Positions 39,207 through 48,957 of a DNA stretch of 64,000 nucleotides are shown one piece after another. Numbering within the stretch: position 1 is the stretch's first letter; every line of letters begins with the position of its first letter. Under the pieces are notes generated by a model. That model was given only the letters and a program-made list of their open reading frames with translations, was not told where the DNA came from and searched no databases. The position numbers and the translations under genes are program-made. The DNA lies in assembly GCF_000633355.1 (NCBI RefSeq), contig NZ_AYMQ01000033.1:1-64000 (forward strand), written 5' to 3'. The DNA comes from Serratia sp. H1w. Its GTDB lineage: Bacteria; Pseudomonadota; Gammaproteobacteria; Enterobacterales; Enterobacteriaceae.

Positions 39207-39279
39207 AGTACGACGCTACTGTTGCATAAATTCTCTGTAACCTGTTATAGTCTTCTCACTGACCTAGTACGACGCTACT
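39207..39279 (+). promoter_or_regulatory. Promoter flanked by two copies of a 14-base operator-like repeat
   Basis: AGTACGACGCTACT occurs at 39207-39220 and again at 39266-39279. Between them lies a sigma-70-like promoter: TTGCAT at 39222-39227, an 18-base spacer, and TATAGT at 39246-39251. One copy abuts the -35 and the other covers the expected early transcribed region. Two identical boxes bracketing a promoter is a usual repressor layout. The regulator is unknown. It would drive the small ORF and the half-S/HsdM cassette. Confidence 0.7.
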
Positions 39280-39297
39280 ACCTAGGTAAGAGAGGGA

Positions 39298-39325
39298 GTA
39301 AATAGCAGCGGCAACTGCTATTTAC
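39298..39325 (+). other. Stable leader hairpin upstream of the half-S/HsdM cassette
   Basis: An 11-base perfect stem GTAAATAGCAG/CTGCTATTTAC encloses CGGCAA. It falls in the 5' leader of the predicted transcript. No T-run follows, so it is not a standard terminator and may regulate translation or stability. Confidence 0.6.
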
Positions 39326-39368
39326 CCGAAACATTCTGGCCAAAACCGCTATGAGAGGCTCTAACAAA

Positions 39369-39557
39369 ATGAACGAGAAAAAATATCAATCCCTGCGTAA
39401 AAAGTCAATAAGTAAGGGGGGGAATATGGCTTGTATTGTTATGCTGGTACACGCGCTCTCCTTTTCCTCATTGCAGATGGATTTAGATGTACGTGTGGGG
39501 GATGTGAATTGGAAACACTCGATTGTGCTTAAAACTACTGGAGGAAAGGGAGAGTAA
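39369..39557 (+). CDS. Small hypothetical protein upstream of the half-S gene
   Basis: An open frame of 62 codons from the ATG at 39369 (68 from 39351), with no recognised family. Its N terminus is very basic (MNEKKYQSLRKKSISKGG). An in-frame ATG at 39426 has the best ribosome site (AAGGGGGG) and would give only 43 residues. The stop codon lies in the loop of a hairpin (39548-39563). It precedes the half-S gene on the same strand and could be a leader or controller peptide, or not be translated at all. Confidence 0.4.
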   Translation: MNEKKYQSLRKKSISKGGNMACIVMLVHALSFSSLQMDLDVRVGDVNWKHSIVLKTTGGKGE

Positions 39558-39563
39558 TCTCCC
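39548..39563 (+). other. GNRA-type hairpin between the small ORF and the half-S gene
   Basis: A six-base stem GGGAGA/TCTCCC is closed by the tetraloop GTAA, which contains the stop codon of the upstream small ORF. The half-S start codon lies 10 bases downstream with no free Shine-Dalgarno sequence, since the purine-rich strand is in the stem. Confidence 0.5.
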
Positions 39564-39573
39564 TAACTAACTT

Positions 39574-40176
39574 ATGCATAAAATTGTTACATTAGAGAGT
39601 GTTGCTGAGATCCGCTTAGGGATGCCCTTTAAATCGGCAATACAAGATGCTGGTGAGCAAGGCTCCTGTTATCTCATCCAGACGAAAGATATTGGGCTGG
39701 ACGGCAGTTTAGATCTAGGTGCTTTAACCTCTGTTATCCCAGAGGGTAATCCTGAGAAGCATTATCTTTTCCCTAATGATATTTTATTACGTCTGCGGGG
39801 ACCTGTGTTTTCAGCTGGGATTATCGAAGGGAATCTAGGCAAACCAATCATTACGTCCAATCAGTTAGCAGTAATTAGATTTAATGAAAATCTAATACTA
39901 CCACATTATTTACATTGGTATATAAACTCTACTTCTGGAAGTAAATATATTCGCAGTTTGAGTGAAGGTACTAGTATTAATAAGATTAATTCAAAAATGG
40001 TTTCTAAAATGACTGTTAAACTCCCAAGTTTGGGGGTTCAAGAAAAGATTGGTTCTATTAATAGAAACTGGAATAAACAAAAAATAATCTATAATTCACT
40101 AATACAAAATGGCGATGTGCTCTTTGATGGTATATGTGAAAGTATCATTAATAGCGAGGAGTTAGAAAATGAGTGA
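39574..40176 (+). CDS. Type I restriction specificity subunit, half-size (single target-recognition domain)
   Basis: A 200-residue HsdS-like protein with only one target-recognition domain (roughly residues 1-155: LESVAEIRLGMPF; YLIQTKDIGLDG; GKPIITSNQLAVIRF) and one helical spacer. Full HsdS proteins have two of each. Half-size S subunits are known to dimerise and recognise symmetric targets. It overlaps the methylase gene by 8 bases, with tight coupling. The region is much richer in A+T than the chromosome around it, a sign of transfer. No hsdR gene accompanies it on this strand. Confidence 0.8.
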   Translation: MHKIVTLESVAEIRLGMPFKSAIQDAGEQGSCYLIQTKDIGLDGSLDLGALTSVIPEGNPEKHYLFPNDILLRLRGPVFSAGIIEGNLGKPIITSNQLAVIRFNENLILPHYLHWYINSTSGSKYIRSLSEGTSINKINSKMVSKMTVKLPSLGVQEKIGSINRNWNKQKIIYNSLIQNGDVLFDGICESIINSEELENE

Positions 40177-41650
40177 AATGAAGGTGCTTCATAAATCACT
40201 TTTACTTGCTTGTGATTTGTTTAGAGGTAAAGTTGACTCATCTTCTTATAAAGATTATATATTTTCAATGTTATTGCTGAAATATATTTCTGATGTTAAG
40301 GCTGATTATGGATACGATTTAATCAATGAAGAATATTCTGGGTTGTTAGAAATTGTTTCTCGAGTACCAGAGGATGCTAGTTTTTATAAAATATATCATG
40401 ATGCTAAGAATCATGGTGATTATCTCGGAGAGAGGATTGATGATTCTCTGAGATTAATTGATCAGGCTATTGATTCGGTCTGCCAAAGTAGAGGTGGTTA
40501 TTTATTCGAGTCGATAAAATTTGCGACGGTTAATTTTGGTGCAAAATCAGAAAGAGACCGGATGCTTAATGAATTACTCGATATTTTTGCAAGTCCTGAA
40601 ATGAAATTTGATTATACCCAGGATGGTAATAAAAAGATAAAAGCAGCATGTAGATATCTTTTTGAAAAAATTGCATCTGACTCGGCTATGAGGGGGGCAG
40701 AATTTTATACTCCAGAAGGTGTTTCACTACTATTTGCAGAGTTATTGCAGCCTAGGGATGGAGATAGTATTTGTGATCCTACTTGTGGGTCTGGTTCTCT
40801 TTTAATTACCCTAGGGGAAAAAATAAAAAAATCCTTTAGAAGCAATAATTATACTTTATTTGGTCAAGAAGTTAATAGATCCATTTGGGCCTTGGCTAAA
40901 ATGAATATGATTATGCATAACGAAATTAATAGTCGGATAGAATGGGGGGATGTAATATCTAACCCTCAGCTTCTGGATACAGATAATAGATTGATGCAGT
41001 TTGATGTAGTTGCTTCTAACCCTCCGTTAAATATTATCGGTTGGAATCATGATGATTTAGTACGTAATGATTATGGTCGCTTTAATTTAGGTTTCCCACC
41101 TCAGTCTAAGGGTGATTATGCCTTTATTTTGCACATGGTTTCAACACTTAAAAGTGCAACTGGTAGAATGGCCATACTGGTATCTCACGGGGTATTGTTC
41201 CGTGGAGGTCAAGAGGAGAGTATAAGGAAAAATTTAATCAGTGAAGGGTTGTTAGATGCGGTAATAGGTCTACCAGATAGGTTGCTTCCTGGGACAGCGA
41301 TACCAACCGTCATTTTGATATTCAGGAGAGATAGAAAAAATTCTAATGTCGTGTTTATTGACGCATCTGATTTAGCTAAACCAGTAAAAGGGCGCAATTT
41401 AATAACAAATGAAATCATTGAAAAAGTATCAAAGTGCTACTTTGAAAGGAGTAGTGTTGATGATTTTTCACATGTGGCTTCTTATGATGAAATACAATTA
41501 AATGATTTTAATTTAAATATATCTCGGTATGTTAAGAAGCATGAGGAGCAGGTTTTTGTTGATCTTGAAAGATTAAGTAAACAGCGTGAAGAACTACTAT
41601 CAACATTGCACGAATTAGAAAGAGAAATGAAAGATTTTATTGATAATTGA
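40169..41650 (+). CDS. Type I N6-adenine DNA methyltransferase (HsdM-like), solitary
   Basis: A 493-residue HsdM-type methylase. The N-terminal helical domain (SSYKDYIFSMLLLKYISD) precedes the catalytic domain. The SAM-binding motif I DPTCGSGS is at 203-210, and the catalytic motif IV is NPPL at 284-287 (NPPF/NPPY is the common form). The C terminus ends in a coiled coil (LERLSKQREELLSTLHELEREMKDF) suited to packing with an S subunit. It forms a two-gene cassette with the half-S protein and has no restriction subunit. It may be a solitary epigenetic methylase, or it may use the HsdR encoded on the other strand. An AGGAG ribosome site is present. Confidence 0.9.
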   Translation: MSEMKVLHKSLLLACDLFRGKVDSSSYKDYIFSMLLLKYISDVKADYGYDLINEEYSGLLEIVSRVPEDASFYKIYHDAKNHGDYLGERIDDSLRLIDQAIDSVCQSRGGYLFESIKFATVNFGAKSERDRMLNELLDIFASPEMKFDYTQDGNKKIKAACRYLFEKIASDSAMRGAEFYTPEGVSLLFAELLQPRDGDSICDPTCGSGSLLITLGEKIKKSFRSNNYTLFGQEVNRSIWALAKMNMIMHNEINSRIEWGDVISNPQLLDTDNRLMQFDVVASNPPLNIIGWNHDDLVRNDYGRFNLGFPPQSKGDYAFILHMVSTLKSATGRMAILVSHGVLFRGGQEESIRKNLISEGLLDAVIGLPDRLLPGTAIPTVILIFRRDRKNSNVVFIDASDLAKPVKGRNLITNEIIEKVSKCYFERSSVDDFSHVASYDEIQLNDFNLNISRYVKKHEEQVFVDLERLSKQREELLSTLHELEREMKDFIDN

Positions 41651-41695
41651 TGGAAATGGTTGATGCAATAGTATCAACCATTTTCTGATTGAATT

Positions 41696-42409
41696 TCAAT
41701 ATCCCCAATGATTATAAGCCAAGGGCATTTTATTCAACTTAGCTCTGTGTTCACGCCAGTTTGGCAAATGAATACTCATCAGGCCGATAAAACGCTCATT
41801 GTGCTTGCGTTCGTGTAGATGAACTAGCTCGTGAACCACAATGAATTCAAGGCATTCAGGTGGTTTTTTTACCAGTTCGAGATTGATCCAGATACGTGCT
41901 GTCTGTGGATTACAGCTACCCCATTTAGTCTTCATTCGCTTGATGCCAACATAACTGGCTTCAACTTTAATTTCCTGCTGCCATTTTGCCATTAACTTAG
42001 GCAGTCTTTGTTTTAAAATACCGCGATACCACTGGTTGAGAACAGCTTCCCGCTGGGCCGTATCATAATGTGGAGGTACTTTCATGCGTATCCAACCACC
42101 CTGAAGTTTCACTTCAGCGGGCTTATCTACTAAAACTACATCCAGCCGATATCCTCTTCCCCAAAGGTAGTGTGTTTCGCCACTACACATTTCTCGTTCA
42201 CTCTGGCGCGGCTGAGCCTGAAATTGTGCTTGCTGCTGTCGGATCCATACCAGCCTTCTGACAACAGCCATCCTGATAGCTGTGTCTGACAGTGAGACGG
42301 GGGCCGATACTCTCACTCGGCCATCCGGAGGCAGTACGCTGATATGCAGGTTTTTGATTGGCTTACGCTGCAAATCGAGAGTGAGCTCACCAAAGGTAAC
42401 CAATGGCAT
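41696..42409 (-). CDS. M48/YgjP-like zinc metallopeptidase (DUF45)
   Basis: A 237-residue YgjP-type metallopeptidase. The HExxH zinc motif is His193-Glu-Leu-Val-His197 with a nearby His203 (HERKHNERF), following the conserved KRMKTKWGSCNPQTARIWINLELV block. Such genes are often the last gene of type I restriction operons. Their role there is unknown; turnover of HsdR has been suggested by analogy only. The start codon overlaps the hsdR stop by one base (TGATG), and the gene converges on the solitary HsdM gene. Confidence 0.88.
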   Translation of the reverse strand: MPLVTFGELTLDLQRKPIKNLHISVLPPDGRVRVSAPVSLSDTAIRMAVVRRLVWIRQQQAQFQAQPRQSEREMCSGETHYLWGRGYRLDVVLVDKPAEVKLQGGWIRMKVPPHYDTAQREAVLNQWYRGILKQRLPKLMAKWQQEIKVEASYVGIKRMKTKWGSCNPQTARIWINLELVKKPPECLEFIVVHELVHLHERKHNERFIGLMSIHLPNWREHRAKLNKMPLAYNHWGY

Positions 42410-45400
42410 CAGCGATACTCCTTCTGTGCCTTCACCAGGGCCATTACATCTGCGACCGTCACTGAATAACCTTTGATCTCTTCCGCGATAGCGAAACTAA
42501 TCTCGCGTTCTTTAAAACGATCCCCATACCAGTCGGCCTTTTTGGTGTGACGCACTGCAGCATCTATCTTTGTCACCAAGACTTCATCCTGCCCGAGGTT
42601 GTCAAACAACGCTTTCTTGGCGAGGGTATCAATACTTGCTGGATAAGTACTTTTACTACCTGACTGCGGATGTTTAACCTGCTTCGCCAGTTCACGTACG
42701 TGCTCCAGATACTCCTGATAAGAGATAGCCTGTTGACGACGAAGTGCGATCAGTTCATCAAGCAATACCGACATTTTTTCGTAGTATTTCGGGTTGACGG
42801 GGTTTTCATCAACAATAGTTCTGCGAACGTTATTTTCAATCGCTTCAGCCATGGCCTCCTGGTTGCCACGCATGTCGGCTGGAAGTCCATCCAGTGCTTC
42901 TTCTCCGCGTTCAATAATCAACTCAAGCAGTCCTAGTTCCTCAAAATCCATAAGGGTTTCACTAGGATCGGCATCCACCCAAAGATCCAGCATCTGACGC
43001 ATCCCTGGCTCGAATTGCTTCATGTCCACGAAATCGCCACTGGCTATTTTGATTTCATCGCGGACTTTTGTATAAAACTCAACATCAATGCGGATTTGAT
43101 TTGCCTGCTGCTCGCTATAACCAGCATCTGTTAGCTCACCTGCCAGATTGGTAAAAGCACGGATAAGCTTCGCCACGGATTGATACAATGTTAGACGTAA
43201 AGCTTCTTTCTCAGATAACTGCTCTATCGACGCCCCTGATTCCCCACAGAAATAATGCTGATAATCAAGTTGATTGCGTGGCATTTTTACTGGTTCGCAA
43301 AGGGTGCGAACGGCATCCAGAGCACCATCAAGATCGATTTTGGCTTGTTGCAAACGATCTTTCAGTAACCCGGCTACATCTTCTTTGTCGTAGCCGTCAA
43401 AGGCTTCTGCGGTGTAGTCCTGAACTGTTTTTTCCAATGAGCGGAAAAGGTCTTTATAGTCGACAATATAGCCGTATTCTTTATCTTCACCATCCAACCG
43501 GTTAACGCGACATATCGCCTGGAAAAGGTTGTGATCGGCCATTTTCTTGTCGATATAAAGGTATGTGGCTGACGGAGCATCAAAGCCAGTCAATAACTTA
43601 TCAACGACTATCAGAAGGCGCATCTGGCCTGGTTCTTTGATGAAGCGTTGTTTGACCTCTTTTTCGAAATCACTCACACGTTTGGCTGCTTCAGCCTCAG
43701 GTTGTTCAAAATATTCTGCAAGCATTTTGCGGTAGATGTTGTACTTGGCTAGTTTCTCAGTCAGTCCTTCACCGCTCTCTTCGCCTTTAATCTCACTGGC
43801 ATTTGGCTGGTAGCTCGTCACAATCGCACATTTACCGGCAAAACCTGCGTCACTAAACATCTCATAGCATTTGCAGGCCTGATAGACGCTGGAACAGACC
43901 AGCATGGCGTTACCTCGGCCGTCGGCGAGCCGTGGTTTTTGTTCAAAATCGAGAAGGATGTCAGCCACAATTTGTTCCAGCCGCGAGCGGCTCGACAACA
44001 GCTTCTGCATCGAAGCCCATTTCTGCTTGAGTTGCTGTTGGCCAAGGCGAGAAAGTTTAGATGTCTTAGCATCAAACCACTGGTCGACTTTTTTCTGAGA
44101 TTTGACCCGCTGATCAATGTCACGAGCTTCGTAGCGCAGGTCCAGTACAACCCCATCATTGACTGCTTCATCAAATTTATAAGTGTGGATATAAGGCCCG
44201 AAGACCTCTACTGACTTCTTCTTATCTTTCTTCATCAGCGGGGTACCGGTGAAACCGATAAATTGTGCATCTGGCAAAATGCTTGTCATTGCCGCATGCA
44301 ATTTGCCGGATTGGGTTCGGTGGCACTCATCCACAAACACGAATAATTTTCCCTTCGGGCTAAAATCGGCAGGGATATTTCGTTTTATTTGTTCGATAAA
44401 ATCGTCTGTGTCAGCGTCTTTGTCATCCTCCTCCTGACGACCAAACTTATGCACTAACGAGCATATAAGCCAGGGCTTGGTTTGATTCAGGCGAGTCACC
44501 AGATCCGCACCGCTCCGAGTGCGAAGGATCTCTTCTTCCACACCGTTAAACACTTTCTCAATCTGTTCATCAAGTTCTGTACGGTCGGTAATGATTAAAA
44601 CTCGGCTGTCGGTAATATTTTCTCTGATCCATTTTGCTAGCCAAACCATAGTCAGACTTTTACCACTGCCCTGGGTATGCCAGATAATCCCGCCTTCATT
44701 GCGTTGAATAAAAGGTTTCGTTGCAGTGACGCCAAAATATTGGTTATGACGGCAGGTTTTTTTCACTCCAGCATCGAAAACGATAAAGTCGTGGATCAAT
44801 TCCAGCAGGCGCTGTTTATTGCATATCTGAGCCAGGTGACGATCAAGCATGTAGGCGTGAGGTGATTCCGCGGCTTCTTTCCATTGAAGGTAATATTTCT
44901 CCGGCGTTTCGATTACACCATAGCGAAGCCCTTCTAAATCATTACCGGCCATCACCAGTTGGATGGTAGTGAAGAAGTTGCGGATGAAGGCTTTTTGCTG
45001 ATTATCGAGGTTTTGGCGGATGCCCTCTGAAACTGAAACTGTAGAACGTTTTAGCTCAATGACACCAAGCGCAATACCGTTAACATACAGCACCAAATCC
45101 GGGCGCTTTTTATTTTCACCGTTGTAGGTCACTTCTTCAGCTATAGCAAAATCATTGGCTTCTGGATTTTTCCAGTCCACCAACCACACGGTTTGATTCT
45201 GCTCACCAGCACCTTCTTTATCCTTCACGCCGTAGCGTAGCAGGCGATACACCTCTTTGTTTGCATCATAGAGGATACGGCCTTCACCAAGACTTGCGGC
45301 TCGATCCAGTTGCCGTAATGCTCTGGCTATTAGTACTTCTGAAACGCCGCGTTTTGTTAACCAGGCAGAAACTAAGCCTGGTTCAATATTCCGGTTGTCT

Positions 45401-45504
45401 TCTCGTTTATGCCAGTTACCAAGATAGTGATAACCGAGATGTTTGGTGAATAACTGGATAACACGTTTTTGTGTTATGCGTTCACGTTGGCCAACACTGT
45501 TCAT
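42409..45504 (-). CDS. hsdR: Type I restriction endonuclease subunit R
   Basis: A 1031-residue translocating restriction subunit. The N-terminal PD-(D/E)xK nuclease is seen as Asp136 ([10 protein letters not shown]) and Glu150-x-Lys152 (GVIELK). The superfamily 2 helicase motor has Walker A QGSGKS at 278-283, DECH at 392-395, and later motifs GFTGTPL and ICRVNRL. It cuts unmodified DNA after ATP-driven translocation in complex with HsdM and HsdS. The gene overlaps the upstream DUF262 gene (ATGA) and the downstream peptidase gene. All key residues look intact. Confidence 0.96.
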   Translation of the reverse strand: MNSVGQRERITQKRVIQLFTKHLGYHYLGNWHKREDNRNIEPGLVSAWLTKRGVSEVLIARALRQLDRAASLGEGRILYDANKEVYRLLRYGVKDKEGAGEQNQTVWLVDWKNPEANDFAIAEEVTYNGENKKRPDLVLYVNGIALGVIELKRSTVSVSEGIRQNLDNQQKAFIRNFFTTIQLVMAGNDLEGLRYGVIETPEKYYLQWKEAAESPHAYMLDRHLAQICNKQRLLELIHDFIVFDAGVKKTCRHNQYFGVTATKPFIQRNEGGIIWHTQGSGKSLTMVWLAKWIRENITDSRVLIITDRTELDEQIEKVFNGVEEEILRTRSGADLVTRLNQTKPWLICSLVHKFGRQEEDDKDADTDDFIEQIKRNIPADFSPKGKLFVFVDECHRTQSGKLHAAMTSILPDAQFIGFTGTPLMKKDKKKSVEVFGPYIHTYKFDEAVNDGVVLDLRYEARDIDQRVKSQKKVDQWFDAKTSKLSRLGQQQLKQKWASMQKLLSSRSRLEQIVADILLDFEQKPRLADGRGNAMLVCSSVYQACKCYEMFSDAGFAGKCAIVTSYQPNASEIKGEESGEGLTEKLAKYNIYRKMLAEYFEQPEAEAAKRVSDFEKEVKQRFIKEPGQMRLLIVVDKLLTGFDAPSATYLYIDKKMADHNLFQAICRVNRLDGEDKEYGYIVDYKDLFRSLEKTVQDYTAEAFDGYDKEDVAGLLKDRLQQAKIDLDGALDAVRTLCEPVKMPRNQLDYQHYFCGESGASIEQLSEKEALRLTLYQSVAKLIRAFTNLAGELTDAGYSEQQANQIRIDVEFYTKVRDEIKIASGDFVDMKQFEPGMRQMLDLWVDADPSETLMDFEELGLLELIIERGEEALDGLPADMRGNQEAMAEAIENNVRRTIVDENPVNPKYYEKMSVLLDELIALRRQQAISYQEYLEHVRELAKQVKHPQSGSKSTYPASIDTLAKKALFDNLGQDEVLVTKIDAAVRHTKKADWYGDRFKEREISFAIAEEIKGYSVTVADVMALVKAQKEYR

Positions 45505-47531
45505 AACACCTCCCTTAATACGCTATCACTACCATCGACACTGCTTAACACTGCCAGCATTTCCGCTTCGTGAGTGGCGATTTCTTCTTCCCCCCACTGA
45601 TTGTTCTTCTTCATCAGCTCGATCATGGCGAGCAGTTTCAGATTATCAATTTCATTCCGTTCCAGACTCGCTTCGAAGTGCTCTTGCTTTTGTTTTGGCT
45701 GGAAATTACTCAATCGCGAATTCTTGCTGTGGCTAATCAGACTGAGGTTGCCGAAGGTATGCAACGATGTATCTGGTAATGTCCTATAGCCATCCATGGG
45801 GTGCTGGGGATAGAAATGCTCTACTGAACTCCGGAAGGTAAATTCGAAACGTTTGACTACTTCAGCTTTATGTCTGTCACGGCACCAGAGTAAGTAGTCC
45901 AGGTAATTGAATACCAGGTTGTTTGCTACCATCCCAAAGCGCATCTTCTTCTTAATCTTGTCCGACAGTACCACAGGTTGGAGATGTAGCTCTTTACCGT
46001 AGATAATCTCAAAATATGATTTTGGTTCTTGTTCTGCCAGGAAGTTTTGAAAGACAAACGAGGAGGCGAGATGCTCCAGATACCCGAGGTACTTCCTTGC
46101 ATCTATCTGGTTTTCAGCGGAATAGGCATTAAACAGATAGTACAAGGCCCCATTCAACCAGTGTTTATAAACCAGAGTAGGGGTCGAAACGTGGAATGCG
46201 GAAAGTAACATCAAAATCTGCCGGTTGATGCCGGTATTGTTACCCTCATCTTCATTAAACGTATTGGTATAACTGGTACTCTTCTCCGAATACCAACGCA
46301 GGCGCTTCAAACTCCAGCCATCGCTACCTTTGGCGAACTCTCGTTTTATCACGAACTGATCAAAAAGATATTTGCATTTGAGAAGTGCAAAGACGAAATC
46401 CTGTACCGCTTTAACCGGGTCATTCTGCTTTAATAACCGAAGTTCGAACTGTTCGATTAATTGTTTGTCGTCAAGCGGAACATCTACTTTGTTCTTACCT
46501 GTGTTGCTGCAGACACGCAGCACATGGAGCAGGAAGTTGGAGAAGTTGATAACACTATTAAACCGATCTGAGCTACCTTCATCTTCATCACCTCTATCAC
46601 CACTTATGGTTGAAGATGACTTGATAATGTCAGCCAGTGTGCGGTTTGTTTGGTTCTCTGTTGTACTAAGCTCCGAAGCCGATGAGATAAGCATGTCAGC
46701 TAGCGATTTAAAATCAGCAGGCACAAACTCCCCCCAATTTTCCTGACCAAATAAACGATGACGCTCGGCTGGTGTGAAACCGTATTGGACGTAACGTTCC
46801 ATGTTGGAGCTGGCATCCCAAACTCGTGAGAGGGTGTTCAGGCTGCTCTGTCGATCTTGCTGGTCCGTTATCTTGTTGAGCGCAGCCATGAGTCGCGCTT
46901 TCACCACTTCATGCTTTTCAAGTTGCTCGCCTCGATTGTTCATTACCTCAAAAAAATGATTGAGGTCGGTATCGGCAGGTACTTCTATTCGGGCAATTTG
47001 TACATAGTCGAATAGATAGGTACAAAAATGGTTTAATGGCTCTCCAACTAGCTTCAAGTCGCGCAACACTTTGCCAATCAGCTCATAGCCATTAATCAAC
47101 CCTTCGTTAAACTCCTTGCTTCGAAGTTTATGTGGTTCGACGCCTTGCCAGAGGCGTGCAAAGGTCTCACTGGATTTTGGTCTACTCTCGAACCCCAGAT
47201 TAATGCCCTGGTACCAGCTCATATCCAGCGTGGATCCCGCTTGTTTTTTTAACCAGGTAGCAAGAAGGGATAGGGTAGTGAAACGCTGCTGTCCGTCGAT
47301 TATCTCTGACTGCCCATCAGGGCGAGTGAACACGACCAACGTACCGATGTAGTAAGTTTGAGGGAGTGGGCTATGAAGGCTTTTTCGCTGGTAGTCGAGT
47401 ATGTCCTGCACAAGTTGAGTGATCTCACCTTCTCCCCAGGCATAGTTACGCTGGTACATGGGGATAAGATAATGAGATGCATCACCCAGTAATGATCTTA
47501 CAGTGAAGGATGTTACCTTTGCATCACTCAT
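45501..47531 (-). CDS. DUF262/DUF1524 protein (GmrSD-like)
   Basis: A 676-residue protein. The N-terminal DUF262 domain has the ParB-like motifs [10 protein letters not shown] (near 24-32) and [14 protein letters not shown] (DGQQR at 79-83). The C-terminal DUF1524 HNH-like nuclease has [10 protein letters not shown] and [16 protein letters not shown]. In GmrSD-type systems such proteins use NTP hydrolysis to cut DNA with modified, for example glucosylated, bases. Here the gene is inserted between hsdS and hsdR in an overlapping operon, so it may work with the type I system or guard against phages that evade it. The latter is inference. Confidence 0.85.
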   Translation of the reverse strand: MSDAKVTSFTVRSLLGDASHYLIPMYQRNYAWGEGEITQLVQDILDYQRKSLHSPLPQTYYIGTLVVFTRPDGQSEIIDGQQRFTTLSLLATWLKKQAGSTLDMSWYQGINLGFESRPKSSETFARLWQGVEPHKLRSKEFNEGLINGYELIGKVLRDLKLVGEPLNHFCTYLFDYVQIARIEVPADTDLNHFFEVMNNRGEQLEKHEVVKARLMAALNKITDQQDRQSSLNTLSRVWDASSNMERYVQYGFTPAERHRLFGQENWGEFVPADFKSLADMLISSASELSTTENQTNRTLADIIKSSSTISGDRGDEDEGSSDRFNSVINFSNFLLHVLRVCSNTGKNKVDVPLDDKQLIEQFELRLLKQNDPVKAVQDFVFALLKCKYLFDQFVIKREFAKGSDGWSLKRLRWYSEKSTSYTNTFNEDEGNNTGINRQILMLLSAFHVSTPTLVYKHWLNGALYYLFNAYSAENQIDARKYLGYLEHLASSFVFQNFLAEQEPKSYFEIIYGKELHLQPVVLSDKIKKKMRFGMVANNLVFNYLDYLLWCRDRHKAEVVKRFEFTFRSSVEHFYPQHPMDGYRTLPDTSLHTFGNLSLISHSKNSRLSNFQPKQKQEHFEASLERNEIDNLKLLAMIELMKKNNQWGEEEIATHEAEMLAVLSSVDGSDSVLREVL

Positions 47532-48957
47532 AGTAGTTCATCTCCTTGAACAGCCTCACCAATTCATCTTGTTCATAGTTACCTTTTAGGCGGTTATTGT
47601 GATTTTCTGATGCCCTAACTGTGAGTAATGGCATAGATAGCACATCACCAGGTACTCTGGCCTCTTTGATTACCCGGAACAGATTATTTTCCAGCACATA
47701 CTTATCCATAGTAGCTAGCTGTACCACCTGCTGTCGGATTCGGCATCTATAGGCCCAGATAAAGCTTTTTTCAATCGCTGCAGATAAGGACTGCCCACCA
47801 AATTTATCGATATAAAAGATCAGAGCACAATCAAACATAGTGCGTATATATTGATCTCCTGTCCGATAGCGATTGTGATAGCTATTTAACGTTCTTAGTA
47901 TCTGAGTCGCCATTTCACCAAGGGCTGCGCCTTGAATCATTAACGGTTTTTGAGTATGAGTGCTGGCATGCTCACTGGAGATAATTGCCGATACCTGTTG
48001 CTGGTAATGTTCTGCCATCTCGAAAAAGCGTCTTCCATTGATAATCATCTGATCGAGATGGAAAGGGAAACGCATTTTCTGGCCATCAATCTTGCGCTGG
48101 TACTGATTGTTATAGTCATCTACAAAATGGTGCGCTATGCGCAAAGATTCCACATAAGGGAACTGACCAATCTGATCAAGGTTGATCCCTTTGAATAGGC
48201 CGACTTCATCCTTACCAAAGAAACGAGCTGAATTTCCCTGCGACCACTGACGTACCCTGTAGAGATAGGATGCGAAAAGATCAGCCAGCTCATCGCTGGG
48301 TAATCCCTCCCAATGAGCAACGGATGCAGCTTTCAGTTCTGCCTCATGGCTGGCGAATTCACGTAGATGGAAGGCTTTAAGCAGATCGTGAGGATCCAGA
48401 TCCCGCCCACGAGCATTTTGTGAGTCGAAGAACTGAAAGGTTTCAGAAAGCTCAGTCAGCACAAAGACCACGATCTGGCAGCGATTGAGAAGAAAATTGA
48501 TATGCTCTTCGCTGAATTCTCGATGGCTAACCTTACGTTTTAACTCCTGATAATTCTGGTATAGATTGTATTCCGATACCTGACTGGGAAAGCGTTGCCG
48601 TCCCATAAAACCTTCAACGGAGGGCTTTAGCTGGGTTAGCGCTTCCTGCAAATCCTGACGTTCTAACTCAGCAAGTCGGGTTTCGATAATGGCCCATACT
48701 GCCAGCATTAATGTCAGAGTTCGTTGCTGACCATCGACGATATCCAGTCTATGTTCTACATTGCTCCTAGGCTGATGAAACACTACTGAGCCCAAGCGGT
48801 AGGCTGATTTATCGAGATGACTGTTTATGTCCGTAAACAGTTCGCTGATATTTTTTACCGTCCATTTATAAGGACGCTGATAGGCCGGAATGGTTACGTC
48901 AGTCAGGCTCAGTAGACCCTTGACCGACAGAACTGTCTTATCAAGGGCATGTTTCAT
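47524..48957 (-). CDS. DUF262 protein, shorter partner
   Basis: A 477-residue DUF262 protein with YQRPYKW near 26-32 and the DGQQR motif at 75-79 ([13 protein letters not shown]). Unlike its neighbour it shows no clear DUF1524 nuclease motif at the C terminus, so it may be a regulatory or NTPase-only subunit paired with the longer DUF262 protein. It overlaps hsdS by 4 bases (ATGA) and the next gene by 8 bases, which argues for coordinated translation and complex formation. Confidence 0.85.
   Translation of the reverse strand: MKHALDKTVLSVKGLLSLTDVTIPAYQRPYKWTVKNISELFTDINSHLDKSAYRLGSVVFHQPRSNVEHRLDIVDGQQRTLTLMLAVWAIIETRLAELERQDLQEALTQLKPSVEGFMGRQRFPSQVSEYNLYQNYQELKRKVSHREFSEEHINFLLNRCQIVVFVLTELSETFQFFDSQNARGRDLDPHDLLKAFHLREFASHEAELKAASVAHWEGLPSDELADLFASYLYRVRQWSQGNSARFFGKDEVGLFKGINLDQIGQFPYVESLRIAHHFVDDYNNQYQRKIDGQKMRFPFHLDQMIINGRRFFEMAEHYQQQVSAIISSEHASTHTQKPLMIQGAALGEMATQILRTLNSYHNRYRTGDQYIRTMFDCALIFYIDKFGGQSLSAAIEKSFIWAYRCRIRQQVVQLATMDKYVLENNLFRVIKEARVPGDVLSMPLLTVRASENHNNRLKGNYEQDELVRLFKEMNYYE

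Larger units (their letters stand above)
39107..39350. other. Intergenic region with repeated operator-like boxes and promoter
   Basis: This 244-base region carries the promoter, twin operator-like repeat and leader hairpin described separately. The first about 95 bases after the integrase hold nothing I can identify. Confidence 0.6.
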
